Positions 15,795-25,160 of a stretch of 64,000 bases of DNA are shown in pieces; position 1 is the first letter of the stretch; every line of letters begins with the position of its first letter. Made by a program: the position numbers and the translations under genes. This DNA comes from JAWPMT01 sp965267435 (GTDB lineage: Bacteria > Bacteroidota > Bacteroidia > Cytophagales > Cyclobacteriaceae): positions 2,976,001 to 3,040,000 of the forward strand of contig OZ253960.1 in assembly GCA_965267435.1 (NCBI GenBank). The letters run 5' to 3'. The notes under the pieces were generated by a model. That model saw only the letters and a list, made by a program, of their open reading frames with translations, was not told the DNA's origin and searched no databases.

Positions 15795-17581
15795 ACCTTC
15801 AAGCCCTCGATCTTCTCATCATCGCTGCTTATCTGGGTGTGACGGTTTTCATAGGTGTCTTCATCTCTAAGAAAGCTTCCAAAAACATCGACGGTTACTT
15901 CCTGGGTGGAAAGACGATTCCCTGGTGGATCCTGGGCATCTCGAATGCCTCTGGGATGTTTGATATCACAGGCACTATGTGGCTGGTATCTATGTGCTTC
16001 GTCTATGGGTTGAAAAGCGCCTGGCTACCCTGGATTTGGCCCACGTTCAACCAGATCTTTCTCATGATCTACTTGTCCGCATGGCTGCGTCGTAGCAATG
16101 TGATGACGGGAGCGGAGTGGCTCAAAACCAGATTTGGTACGGGGCGGGGAGCAGAGCTGTCCCACCTGATCGTTGTCATTTTCGCCATTGTCAGCGCAGT
16201 TGGGTTTATCTCCTATGCTTTCAAGGGCATCGGCAAGTTCGCCGTGACTTTCTTCCCCTGGGACCTTGCCCCAGACACCTACGCACTGATCATTCTGGGG
16301 GTGACAACACTCTACGTCATCAAGGGAGGCATGTACAGCGTCGTCTCCACAGAGGTGCTGCAGTTCATCATCATGACCATCGCCTCCATTGCCGTGGGCA
16401 TCATCGCGATCTATGCAGTTTCCCCAGAAGCGCTCAATCAGGCGATCCCCGCCGGATGGAAGGAATTGTTCTTCGGATGGAAATTGGACCTCGACTGGAA
16501 AGGCGTGATCGATGGGGTCAATACCAAGATAAGTCAGGACGGCTTCGAGCTGTTCGGCTTCTTCTTCATGATGATGCTCTTCAAGGGCATATTTCAGAGT
16601 ATGGCTGGCCCCGTACCCAACTACGATATGCAGCGTATTCTCGCGACGCGTAGCCCAAGTGAAGCCGCAAAGATGAGCGGGATTGTGTCGCTCGTCATGT
16701 TCATTCCAAGATACATGCTGGTCGCAGGCCTGACCATCCTAGCACTCGTATTCTTAGGACCTGAGTTGCAGACATCGTCAGATGTCTTTGACTTTGAGCT
16801 GGTCCTGCCCTATGCGATCAACAATTTCATTCCAACGGGTCTGGTGGGGATACTCATCGCGGGGTTGCTGGCAGCCTTCATGAGCACATATGCTGCTACT
16901 GTCAATGCTGCCCCTGCCTACTTCGTCAATGACATTTACAAGAAGTACATCAACCCTAATGCTGCAGACAAGACCTACGTGAAAATGAGCTATCTGTCCA
17001 CGTTCGTCATTGTGACCATCGGCATCGCCTTTGGGTTTGTCGTCGATACGATCAACGACATCATGCAGTGGCTCTTTGGTGCTCTCTTCGGGGGATACAC
17101 CGCTGCCAACTTCCTGAAGTGGCACTGGTGGCGATTCAATAGCTATGGCTTCTTCTGGGGAATGATGGCAGGGTTGCTGGCCTCACTGGTTTTCCCGGTG
17201 GCTTTCCCTGATCTACAGCCGCTGTACGCATTCCCATATATCCTGCTTGTTTCGACCATCGGATCATTCGCTGGTACCTTACTGACATCGCCGGATGACG
17301 AAGAGACCCTCATGTCGTTTTACGAGCGGGTGCGACCATGGGGAGTCTGGGGACCGATCGCCCAGAAGGTCCAGGCAGCCAACCCCGGGTTTGCCGCAAA
17401 CAAGGATTTTGGCCGCGATATGTTCAATGTCGTGATAGGCACCATCTGGCAACTGACCTTGGTGGTGATCCCAATTTACCTTGTGATCAGGGAGTTCACC
17501 CCCATGACCATTGCTATCGCTATCCTGGCGTTGACATCGCTCGTTCTCAAGAAAAACTGGCTCGATAAGCTGGAAGACTGA
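15791..17581 (+). CDS. Sodium:solute symporter (SSS/SLC5 family) 1
   Basis: A 596-residue inner-membrane symporter with about 13-14 hydrophobic segments. Family features include the first helix region with GYFLGGKTIPWW and ISNASGMFD, and the later AGLLAAFMSTYAATVNAAPAYFVNDIY segment that contributes to the sodium site. Sugar or sugar-derivative uptake is the usual role in such gene clusters. Translational coupling to the cytoplasmic beta-mannosidase suggests that it imports the disaccharide or mannoside this enzyme cleaves (inference). It is followed after 17 bp by another GH92. A close paralogue of similar length lies at 40601-42424 with nearly the same helix motifs, so the two probably carry related substrates. 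Confidence 0.93.
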   Translation: MNLQALDLLIIAAYLGVTVFIGVFISKKASKNIDGYFLGGKTIPWWILGISNASGMFDITGTMWLVSMCFVYGLKSAWLPWIWPTFNQIFLMIYLSAWLRRSNVMTGAEWLKTRFGTGRGAELSHLIVVIFAIVSAVGFISYAFKGIGKFAVTFFPWDLAPDTYALIILGVTTLYVIKGGMYSVVSTEVLQFIIMTIASIAVGIIAIYAVSPEALNQAIPAGWKELFFGWKLDLDWKGVIDGVNTKISQDGFELFGFFFMMMLFKGIFQSMAGPVPNYDMQRILATRSPSEAAKMSGIVSLVMFIPRYMLVAGLTILALVFLGPELQTSSDVFDFELVLPYAINNFIPTGLVGILIAGLLAAFMSTYAATVNAAPAYFVNDIYKKYINPNAADKTYVKMSYLSTFVIVTIGIAFGFVVDTINDIMQWLFGALFGGYTAANFLKWHWWRFNSYGFFWGMMAGLLASLVFPVAFPDLQPLYAFPYILLVSTIGSFAGTLLTSPDDEETLMSFYERVRPWGVWGPIAQKVQAANPGFAANKDFGRDMFNVVIGTIWQLTLVVIPIYLVIREFTPMTIAIAILALTSLVLKKNWLDKLED

Positions 17582-17598
17582 CCTAAAAACCTCAACTG

Positions 17599-19944
17599 AT
17601 GAAAGACTATATGCGCGTTCTACAATACCGGATGCTCTGCGCCACCACGATCATGCTCCTGCTGTTTGTCGCCGGTTGCCAACCTACATCGAGTCCCGAA
17701 GGCCAATCAAACCTCGTCTCCAGCAACCTCGTCCAATACGTCAATACCCTGATGGGTACCGACTCGGAGTTCAGCCTGTCGAATGGCAATACCTATCCCG
17801 CTCTCGCCACACCCTGGGGCATGAATTTCTGGACGGCGATGACCAGCAAGATGGGAGACGGATGGACCTACAAATACGATGAGACAAAAATCCGCGGCAT
17901 CAAGCAAACGCACCAGCCCAGCCCATGGATCAACGACTACGCTGCCTTCTCGATGATGGCCGTAACAGGCGACTTGAAGTATAAGGAAGAAGAGCGAGGC
18001 TCATGGTTCTCTCACAAGGCAGAAGTTGCACAACCGCACTACTACAGTGTCTACCTCGCGGATTATGACACAAAAGTGGAAGTCTCGCCCACGGATCGTG
18101 CTGCGCACTTTCGCTTCACGTTTCCCCAGCGCGACCAGGCATTCATCATCGTCGATGCCTTCAACAAAGGATCAATGGTGAAGATCATTCCGGAGGAGCG
18201 CAAGATCATCGGCTACTGCCGAAATAACAGCGGCGGTGTCCCCGATAACTTCCACAATTATTTCGTCGTCCAGTTCGATACCGATTTTGAGGTTAATCAT
18301 ACCTGGGCAGATGGATGGGCGCTACGAGAAAATACTACCGAACAGAGCGGAGATCATGTAGGCGCGATCATCGGTTTCAAAAGCACCACAGGCCAGCAGG
18401 TGCATGCCAAAGTAGCCTCTTCCTTCATCAGCGCTGAACAAGCCGAGCGCAACCTCTCACAGGAGATTGGCAGCGACAGCTTCGAGCAAACCAAAAACAA
18501 GGCGCAGCAAGCCTGGAACAAGGAACTGAGTCGGATACGAGTCGAAGACGACAACCATGACAACGTCAAGACTTTCTATTCCTGCCTCTATCGATTGCTG
18601 CTCTTCCCGCGTAAGTTTTATGAGATCGACGAATCCGGGGAAGTCGTACATTACAGTCCCTACAGCGGAGAAGTATTGCCCGGGTACATGTACACTGACA
18701 ATGGCTTCTGGGATACGTTCCGTGCCGTATTCCCCTTCTTCACGCTGATGTATCCCGAGCTCAATGCCCAGATCATGCAGGGGCTCGTCAACACCTACGA
18801 GGAATCGGGATGGCTACCAGAGTGGGCTAGTCCAGGCCATAGAGATTGCATGATCGGCTCCAACTCGGCCTCACTGATCGCGGACTCCTACATCAAAGGG
18901 ATCCGAGGCTACGATGCCGAGACACTGTATGAGGCTGTTACCAAAAACGCCACGGTCAACGACGGCCGCCCGGTCAGATCTGTAGGTCGGGAAGGAGTGG
19001 ATTTTTACAACGAACTCGGCTATGTGCCCTACGACGTGGGTATCAACGAAAACACAGCGCGAACGCTCGAATATGCCTACGCAGACTTCGCCGTCGCGCA
19101 GTTTGCCAATGCCCTCGGTAAGCCCGAGGACGCTGTCGCCTATATGCGCAAGGCCAAGAACTATGAAAATGTATTCGACCCTTCCACCGGCTGGATGAGA
19201 GGTAAAAATCAGGATGGCACGTTCCAGTCACCATTCAATCCCCTGAAATGGGGTGACGCCTTCACAGAAGGCAACAGCCTCCACTATACCTGGTCCGTCT
19301 TTCAGGATGTGCAGGGGCTCATCAATCTCATGGGTGGCGACGACGCTTTCATCACCAAACTCGACAGCGTGTTCACGATGCCACCAGACTTCGACGACTC
19401 TTACTATGGCTTCACCATCCACGAAATCCGGGAGATGCAGATCGTCAATATGGGCAACTACGCCCATGGCAATCAGCCCATCCAGCACATGATCTACCTG
19501 TACAATTACGCCGGCCAGCCCTTCAAGACGCAAATGCGTGTCCGCGACGTCATGGATAAGTTGTATTCAGCGACACCTGATGGCTATTGCGGCGATGAAG
19601 ACAATGGCCAGACCTCCGCATGGTACGTATTCAGTGCACTCGGCTTCTACCCGGTCACACCTGGCACTACCCAGTACGTCATCGGCAGTCCCCTCTTCGA
19701 CAAAGTCACGCTGACAATGGAGGACGGTGCACAGTTTACCATCGACGCCTCCAATAATGGTCGCGACAATGTCTACATCAAGTCCACAGAGCTCAACGGT
19801 TTGCCTCACACGAGGACATGGGTGGATCACAACGAAATCCAGAAAGGCGGTACGATGTCTTTTGTCATGAGCGATCGACCCAATGAGAAATGGGGCACGG
19901 GTGAGGATGCCAAACCATTTTCGCTGTCTTCCGGTGGAGAGTAA
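17599..19944 (+). CDS. GH92 family alpha-mannosidase lipoprotein (3 of 4)
   Basis: A 781-residue lipoprotein (lipobox VAGC, C27; an internal ATG at 17611 is an alternative start). It has GH92 architecture, with VNTLMGTDSEFSLSNGNTYPA in place of the usual DPFIGTG opening, FTEGNSLHYTW for the acid residue region, HGNQPIQHM (Gln where gene 2 has Glu) and CGDEDNGQTSAW for the base aspartate region. These shifts are typical of GH92 subgroups with different linkage or mannose-phosphate preferences, but I cannot assign one. It follows the symporter by 17 bp and precedes the NagX-like gene by 45 bp, so it belongs to the 10904-21108 run. Confidence 0.93.
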   Translation: MKDYMRVLQYRMLCATTIMLLLFVAGCQPTSSPEGQSNLVSSNLVQYVNTLMGTDSEFSLSNGNTYPALATPWGMNFWTAMTSKMGDGWTYKYDETKIRGIKQTHQPSPWINDYAAFSMMAVTGDLKYKEEERGSWFSHKAEVAQPHYYSVYLADYDTKVEVSPTDRAAHFRFTFPQRDQAFIIVDAFNKGSMVKIIPEERKIIGYCRNNSGGVPDNFHNYFVVQFDTDFEVNHTWADGWALRENTTEQSGDHVGAIIGFKSTTGQQVHAKVASSFISAEQAERNLSQEIGSDSFEQTKNKAQQAWNKELSRIRVEDDNHDNVKTFYSCLYRLLLFPRKFYEIDESGEVVHYSPYSGEVLPGYMYTDNGFWDTFRAVFPFFTLMYPELNAQIMQGLVNTYEESGWLPEWASPGHRDCMIGSNSASLIADSYIKGIRGYDAETLYEAVTKNATVNDGRPVRSVGREGVDFYNELGYVPYDVGINENTARTLEYAYADFAVAQFANALGKPEDAVAYMRKAKNYENVFDPSTGWMRGKNQDGTFQSPFNPLKWGDAFTEGNSLHYTWSVFQDVQGLINLMGGDDAFITKLDSVFTMPPDFDDSYYGFTIHEIREMQIVNMGNYAHGNQPIQHMIYLYNYAGQPFKTQMRVRDVMDKLYSATPDGYCGDEDNGQTSAWYVFSALGFYPVTPGTTQYVIGSPLFDKVTLTMEDGAQFTIDASNNGRDNVYIKSTELNGLPHTRTWVDHNEIQKGGTMSFVMSDRPNEKWGTGEDAKPFSLSSGGE

Positions 19945-19989
19945 ATATTTCAAGGATTTTCACAGACAGTTTTTAATAAATTACATCCC

Positions 19990-21108
19990 ATGGGTGAGCA
20001 ATTAAGTAACCGCGTCAACGCGGTGGATGCGCTTCGTGGCTGGACGGTCGCGGGGATGATTTTGGTCAATGTGCCAGGCGTTTGGGGTGAGCAATACGCG
20101 GTCCTCGAGCATGCCGAATGGAACGGCGTGACGCTTGCCGATCTCATTTTTCCGTTCTTTCTGTTCGTGGTGGGTGTCTCCGTGGTATTGGCTTATACCA
20201 AAGCCAAAGCAGCAGGTACGCCGACTAATCAGATCATGAAAAAGTTGGTCTTTCGCACGCTGCGCCTATTTGCTCTCGGCATCATCCTTCACATATTGAT
20301 GACACTCGTCATTCGCGGAAACCTGGACAATGGCATTCGCATCGTGGGTGTATTGCAACGCATCGCCCTGGTCTTTTTTGGCTGTGTCATCATTTTCCTC
20401 AAAACCACACCAAAACAACAGCTGTACATTGGTGGCGGACTGCTCCTCTTGTATTGGTTGACCATGGCATTTGTACCTGTACCTGGTATTGGGATTGGGG
20501 TCCTGGAGCCAGGTCAGAATTTTGCTGCCTGGATTGACCAGTTCGTAGTGCCAGGAAGGATGTATCAAGGAACCTGGGATCCCGAAGGGTTCTATAGCAC
20601 CTTGCCGGCTTTGGCCTCAGGCATATCAGGCATGCTTATAGGTCACCTCGTAATATCTGACAAGACCGTGGACAGCAAACTGGTGCGAATCTTCTTCGCA
20701 GGCTTTGGCATGCTCGTTGTCGGGGCATTCTGGGACCTCTTCTTCCCAGCGAACAAGCACATCTGGACGAGTTCCTTTGTGCTGATCACTAGTGGCCTGG
20801 CGTCCCTGACGCTCGCGTCCTTATGGTGGCTAATCGATGTGCTGGGCTACAAGAAATGGAGCTTCAGCGGTCTCGTATTCGGCAAGAATGCCATTTTCGC
20901 CTATGCGCTACATTCTTTGATGCTGATCCCACTGAACTTCACGCCTTTGGTAGACGGACAGTCCTTCAACAACCTTGTGATGAATGGATTGAAAAGCACG
21001 GGCATGAGTCCTGCCTTCGCTTCCCTCCTGTGGTCCCTATTCTATATCTGGCTGTGCTACCTGGCAGTGTACTTCCTATACAAGAAGGGTAAGTTCATCA
21101 AGATTTAA
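19990..21108 (+). CDS. DUF5009/NagX-type membrane acyltransferase 1
   Basis: A 372-residue polytopic protein with about 10 hydrophobic helices, related to the catalytic part of heparan-alpha-glucosaminide N-acetyltransferase (HGSNAT) and bacterial NagX. The N-terminal NAVDALRGWTVAGMILVN is the family hallmark, followed by TLADLIFPFFLFVVGVS and a C-terminal GKNAIFAYALHS. The known human role is transmembrane acetylation of glucosamine ends; in bacterial clusters it usually accompanies GlcNAc-containing glycan use. It ends the plus-strand mannosidase run and converges with a small membrane gene 23 bp away. A second member lies at 59640-60740. Confidence 0.85.
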   Translation: MGEQLSNRVNAVDALRGWTVAGMILVNVPGVWGEQYAVLEHAEWNGVTLADLIFPFFLFVVGVSVVLAYTKAKAAGTPTNQIMKKLVFRTLRLFALGIILHILMTLVIRGNLDNGIRIVGVLQRIALVFFGCVIIFLKTTPKQQLYIGGGLLLLYWLTMAFVPVPGIGIGVLEPGQNFAAWIDQFVVPGRMYQGTWDPEGFYSTLPALASGISGMLIGHLVISDKTVDSKLVRIFFAGFGMLVVGAFWDLFFPANKHIWTSSFVLITSGLASLTLASLWWLIDVLGYKKWSFSGLVFGKNAIFAYALHSLMLIPLNFTPLVDGQSFNNLVMNGLKSTGMSPAFASLLWSLFYIWLCYLAVYFLYKKGKFIKI

Positions 21109-21131
21109 GTGTACCCGATGGAGCGAGGTAT

Positions 21132-21572
21132 CTATCGATTACCTCCGCCCGGTATCACCTCCCTTTTGGCGGCTAAAGCACTTGAAAGCAAGTAATAAGT
21201 CACAGTGAGGGTACAGACCGACAAATAGACCATCATGATGTACCTCCCATTGAAGGCGGCCTCTGGCTGTACATCCTGCAGCCTCATCCCTACAGCCCCG
21301 AGGAAGTAGCTAACCGGAATGATCGCAAGGACATAAGGAACCAAATGTCGAGCCTTCCAAAGGATAAGGACAAATAGAAAGGAGGTTAGAAAATTGGAGA
21401 TACCAAATGCTCCCAGCAGAAAAAGGCTATCGGGCAATGGCTCAATTTCCGCTCCATTGGCCGCAGCAAACCGAACTCGAAAAGTATGAGCGATCCCACG
21501 GAGAAAATCCATAATGGCCGCAGCACCGAGTACGATAGCGCTGACATTTAAGGCAGTTTCTTTCTTGAACAT
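21132..21572 (-). CDS. Small four-helix membrane protein, unknown function
   Basis: A 146-residue protein with about four hydrophobic segments (residues about 8-25, 48-72, 78-95 and 110-132) and a charged C-terminus. I do not recognise the family; the layout resembles small uncharacterised integral membrane proteins. It lies 125 bp downstream of the GH29 gene on the same strand and converges with the NagX-like gene. No function should be assigned. Confidence 0.6.
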   Translation of the reverse strand: MFKKETALNVSAIVLGAAAIMDFLRGIAHTFRVRFAAANGAEIEPLPDSLFLLGAFGISNFLTSFLFVLILWKARHLVPYVLAIIPVSYFLGAVGMRLQDVQPEAAFNGRYIMMVYLSVCTLTVTYYLLSSALAAKREVIPGGGNR

Positions 21573-21697
21573 GACACGATTGTTTGTATGATCTAAGTGT
21601 GCTCACGTCATCTCATTGTGGCCAGCACACAAAAGATGTCGTGGCCGTCCAATGGATGGTTCAAGCTGCCTATTACCGACTGAAGTTCAGGAGCAGG

Positions 21698-23818
21698 CTA
21701 CTGGGTAATCACGTCTATTTCAGCGACAATAGGCTCTTCACCGACGATCACTAGTTGCTTGGCCTTGAAGCGAATGTACCTCGCCACGTGTGGTTCTTTG
21801 AACCGTACCTCCTGACGCACAGGATTGTTGGCCATATTTGGAAACTCCCCCACAGCTACTGGACGCCACCGACGGCTTTCGACATTCGTCACATTATCCG
21901 GCCCTTTGACCTCAAACACGTAATTGGTAATCACGCCATGCGCATAGCGACTTTGATCTGGCGTATACGAAAACCCATAAAGGACCAACTCCTCCCCAAG
22001 ATCAATGGTCATGTTGTTTTGCTTCATGACGGCATTGGAACCGCTGTTTTCATCAATAGCCTCTGGTAGGTCACTCGTCCACTTCCTGTGGCTGACGTCA
22101 AATCGCTCGGTTCGCACGGCACTGAGCCGCTGCGTGCTGGGATCATAGGTCACTGCTTTGATGACCGTTGGCTCGTTTACAGGGATCGGGGTGGTGTACG
22201 ATCGGTCCTGTAGGTCGGGCTCAGATCCGTCGAGCGTGTAATAGACCTGCACCTCCTCATCGGGAGCTTCGATAGACACCTCTCCCGACTTGCTACGGGT
22301 GATCTCCGGTAAATCCACCACTGCTGCAGCGTCGTACAGTTCTATGTTTGAGATCAATGGACCGGATCTGGCATCCAAAATATTGAGCCGAACGCGGGTG
22401 GCCGTAACGTCCTCTAACCGTAGGATACGCTTGTAGCCAATCGTAGTCTGTTCATCTATGACCTGCCACTCCCCGTCCACCTCAGCTTCAAGGCTGAAGG
22501 CCTTTACGCGCTGCCCTAGTGGGATGTACTCCTGCACCAAGAATCGATTGAAGGTTGTGGGTTGCCCTAAATCAATGGTAATTGATGCGCTCAAAACATC
22601 ATCATCGGTCGCCCAGTAGGTCTCGGGATCGCCATCGGTCACATTGCCGGGGCCATATGCACTGTCCCCTCCTCTGATCTTACCCGATTTGGCGGGTCGC
22701 CCAGCTGCCAGATCTTCGGCGAAGTCCAGCTTCAACTGTGCAGCCAGCTTCTGCACTTGTCGAACATCATTCTCATGCACAATTCCGCGATGGTCGACTG
22801 AAAAGTTGAGAAGCAGGGTCGTATTGCGTCCGACAGACTCGTAGTAGATATCCAGTAGCTCCTCCAGCGACTTGACTTTGTCGTCTTCGTTGGGATGGTA
22901 ATACCAGCCTGGCCGGATGGAGACGTCGGTTTCTGCCGGCACCCAGTGCGTGCCGTTGGGCTGTCCCTTCGCATACACCCGGGCGTACTCTATCATACCG
23001 GGGTACACTTCGTCTCTCAATAGCGGTGACCACGTGGTCTCGGCCGCGCGGCCATTTTCATTGCCCACCCATCGGCAATCAGGGCCCGCATCACTGAAAA
23101 CTATTGCTTTTGGCTGCAGCTCCCTTACCAGCTCAATCGTTCGTGGCCAATCGTAGTAGGATTGCTTGTCCACCTTGCGGGTCTCATTCGCACCTCCGTA
23201 GTAGCCATCGCCACCATTGGCGCCGTCAAACCATACCTCGAAGATCTCGCCATAGTTTGTCAGAAGCTCGCGGAGCTGGTTGCGGAAGTAGGTGATGTAC
23301 TCAGGCTTGCCGTACAGTGGATGGTTCCGATCCCAGGGGGATAGGTAGACACCCATCTTCAGGCCATACTCATCGCATGCCGCCCTCAAATCTCGGAGCA
23401 CGTCCCCCTTACCTCTCTGCCAGGCAGCGTTCTTCACCGAGTAGTCAGTGTACTCCGATGGCCAGAGACAAAAACCATCGTGGTGCTTGGCTGTCAGGAT
23501 AATACCAGTCATCCCCGCTTCCTTCGCTACTCGCGCCCACTGTCTGGTATCCAGTTGTGTCGGATTGAAAGTCGACGCGGGCTCATCACCGTAGCTCCAC
23601 TCCTCATTGGTGAAGGTGTTCATATTGAAATGGACGAACATGTAAAACTCCATCTGCTGCCAATCCAGCTGCTGTGGGGAGGGGATCGGCTCTACCGGTG
23701 ATGGTGGTGAGCTTTGAGCATAAGTATTGAAATGGACCGCGAGCAAGAGCATGACTGCCACAAGTACAGAACAACGAGTCAGTGTGTGAAAAGGAGCTAC
23801 TGGTTCAGGCTTTCTCAT
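21698..23818 (-). CDS. GH29 alpha-L-fucosidase with C-terminal discoidin and chitobiase-type domains
   Basis: A 706-residue secreted enzyme. The start is the ATG ending at 23818, which gives a signal peptide ending near NTYAQ (about residue 35); an upstream in-frame ATG at 23863 adds a second hydrophobic run. GH29 barrel at about 50-370: HHDGF (H112-H113) and VWFDGANGG with the nucleophile D198. Then an F5/8-type C (CBM32-like) domain at about 390-500 (YGPGNVTDGDPETYWATDD), a chitobiase C-terminal-like domain at about 510-575 (VYYTLDGSEPD), and a second discoidin-like domain to the end. It should release alpha-L-fucose in the periplasm. The fucose might feed the dehydratase/SDR pair at the left edge (inference). 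Confidence 0.93.
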   Translation of the reverse strand: MRKPEPVAPFHTLTRCSVLVAVMLLLAVHFNTYAQSSPPSPVEPIPSPQQLDWQQMEFYMFVHFNMNTFTNEEWSYGDEPASTFNPTQLDTRQWARVAKEAGMTGIILTAKHHDGFCLWPSEYTDYSVKNAAWQRGKGDVLRDLRAACDEYGLKMGVYLSPWDRNHPLYGKPEYITYFRNQLRELLTNYGEIFEVWFDGANGGDGYYGGANETRKVDKQSYYDWPRTIELVRELQPKAIVFSDAGPDCRWVGNENGRAAETTWSPLLRDEVYPGMIEYARVYAKGQPNGTHWVPAETDVSIRPGWYYHPNEDDKVKSLEELLDIYYESVGRNTTLLLNFSVDHRGIVHENDVRQVQKLAAQLKLDFAEDLAAGRPAKSGKIRGGDSAYGPGNVTDGDPETYWATDDDVLSASITIDLGQPTTFNRFLVQEYIPLGQRVKAFSLEAEVDGEWQVIDEQTTIGYKRILRLEDVTATRVRLNILDARSGPLISNIELYDAAAVVDLPEITRSKSGEVSIEAPDEEVQVYYTLDGSEPDLQDRSYTTPIPVNEPTVIKAVTYDPSTQRLSAVRTERFDVSHRKWTSDLPEAIDENSGSNAVMKQNNMTIDLGEELVLYGFSYTPDQSRYAHGVITNYVFEVKGPDNVTNVESRRWRPVAVGEFPNMANNPVRQEVRFKEPHVARYIRFKAKQLVIVGEEPIVAEIDVITQ

Positions 23819-23879
23819 AAGGGCCAATATAAGGTATATGTTGATGACTATGACTGCTAACAAATGGACCGTCTCCGTT

Positions 23880-24185
23880 CGTTACGACCAAGGACGAAAT
23901 TGACTGCTATTCCTTTGAGCTTTTAGATATGCGGGCTGCGATTACCTCAAAAAAATTGGAGGTTTTTAATGCCTGGGTAGTATCTCGGGCCAGGGATCGT
24001 AGCGAGCATCTGCGGGGGATTCTGAGTTGTACGAATTTTAGAATTCTGAGCTTTGAGGGGGGATTCCCAACTCGCACATGACAAATTCCACACTCCAAAT
24101 TCAGAACTCAGAATGAGGGCCGGGAGCGCGGAGCAAGATAAAGCGAAGAGCCCGATGCTGACACGTCGGGGCACTGCTTGAATTC
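23880..24185. repeat. Non-coding spacer with nested inverted repeats, possible dispersed repeat
   Basis: The 410 bp between the fucosidase and inositol oxygenase genes has no gene I can support. ATTCTGAGTT at 24019-24028 is an exact inverted match to AACTCAGAAT at 24105-24114; AGAATTCTGAG at 24040-24050 is a further related word. ACCTC at 23944-23948 can pair with GAGGT at 23959-23963, followed by five T residues. Short frames on the minus strand look like translated repeat rather than protein. It may be a dispersed intergenic element; only a genome self-comparison can tell. Confidence 0.3.
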
Positions 24186-24228
24186 CTTCCGAACAACTTT
24201 ATCGACGTCGTCAGTAGGCCCCCAACCT

Positions 24229-25098
24229 CTAAAAAGCCAGCTCGTCCGGCAGAAACTTGCTTGCCAGGTCTTCGTAGTAAGGCCTTAGCTCCTCGACATT
24301 GGGCTTAACCGGGGACTTCGTGTACAGGTCGTAGGGATTGAACTTGTCGACCCACTGAAACATGTCGTGGTCGTGCTTGCTCATCAAGTGATCGTAGGCA
24401 TGCTCTCGGTGCTGGGCATAGAAGCTGTGGTACCTCAGCATGCACAGTCCCTCCTCTGGAATGTAGTCCTTCACAATATTGTAAATGTATTCGTCGTGTC
24501 CCCAGGACATGTGCACATTGTCGAGGCCACAGTGCTCCTCATAAACGCCCAACTTCGTATTGAAGCGCGCATCCGTCGAGTCCGGATTGGCTTCGAAGAA
24601 CTCGGGATAGACGATCTTGTCAGAAAACTGGCAACCCACCGGGAAGGTATCACCCACGACAGCCCACTGCGGCTCGCCAAATAGGCACAGGACCTTGCCC
24701 AAATCATGGAGGAAACCGGTCAGTACAAACCAGTCTGGGTGGCCATCCGCGCGAATGGCTTCGGAGGTCTGAAGTAAATGCTGTGTCTGATCGAGATCAA
24801 TATCAGGATCTGAGTCATCCACGAGGGTATTGAGGAATTCGACCGCTTCCCACAGCGTCATCTTCTGCTTCTGGAGGGTCAGGTACTCGCCTTCCTTCTG
24901 CTTCACAAAATCGTAGGTCTGGTACTGATGATTGAGACGGTAGAACTCTCGGACTGTGTCGCGAGCAGGGTCATCATAATTGCGGAACTCGCTCTTGTCT
25001 TTTTGGCCCTCCTCGGGGTACCGCTCCAGCACATCATCCTCCCACATCTCCATGAGATCGTGGGCTTCCTTTTTTTTGTCTTTTGATAGCTCCTCCAT
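24229..25098 (-). CDS. myo-Inositol oxygenase
   Basis: A 289-residue cytoplasmic di-iron enzyme that converts myo-inositol and O2 to D-glucuronate; the length is almost that of the animal enzyme (about 285). All six iron ligands of the known structure have counterparts: H107 (QHLLQTSEAIR), H131 and D132 (GFLHDLGK), H201 (MSWGHDEY), H224 (RYHSFY) and D257 (NPYDLYTK). FRNYDDPARDTVREFYRLNH near residue 38 is the family opening. It is much better known from eukaryotes but occurs in some Bacteroidota. It lies 62 bp downstream of a GH92 gene on the same strand, suggesting co-transcription and a mannosyl-inositol substrate, or simply inositol use. No uronate isomerase is present in the window. Confidence 0.93.
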   Translation of the reverse strand: MEELSKDKKKEAHDLMEMWEDDVLERYPEEGQKDKSEFRNYDDPARDTVREFYRLNHQYQTYDFVKQKEGEYLTLQKQKMTLWEAVEFLNTLVDDSDPDIDLDQTQHLLQTSEAIRADGHPDWFVLTGFLHDLGKVLCLFGEPQWAVVGDTFPVGCQFSDKIVYPEFFEANPDSTDARFNTKLGVYEEHCGLDNVHMSWGHDEYIYNIVKDYIPEEGLCMLRYHSFYAQHREHAYDHLMSKHDHDMFQWVDKFNPYDLYTKSPVKPNVEELRPYYEDLASKFLPDELAF

Positions 25099-25160
25099 AC
25101 TATAAATTTACAAATAATTGCCTGAACGATAGGTGGGTTACGTCGCAAACGATTGCGTTG

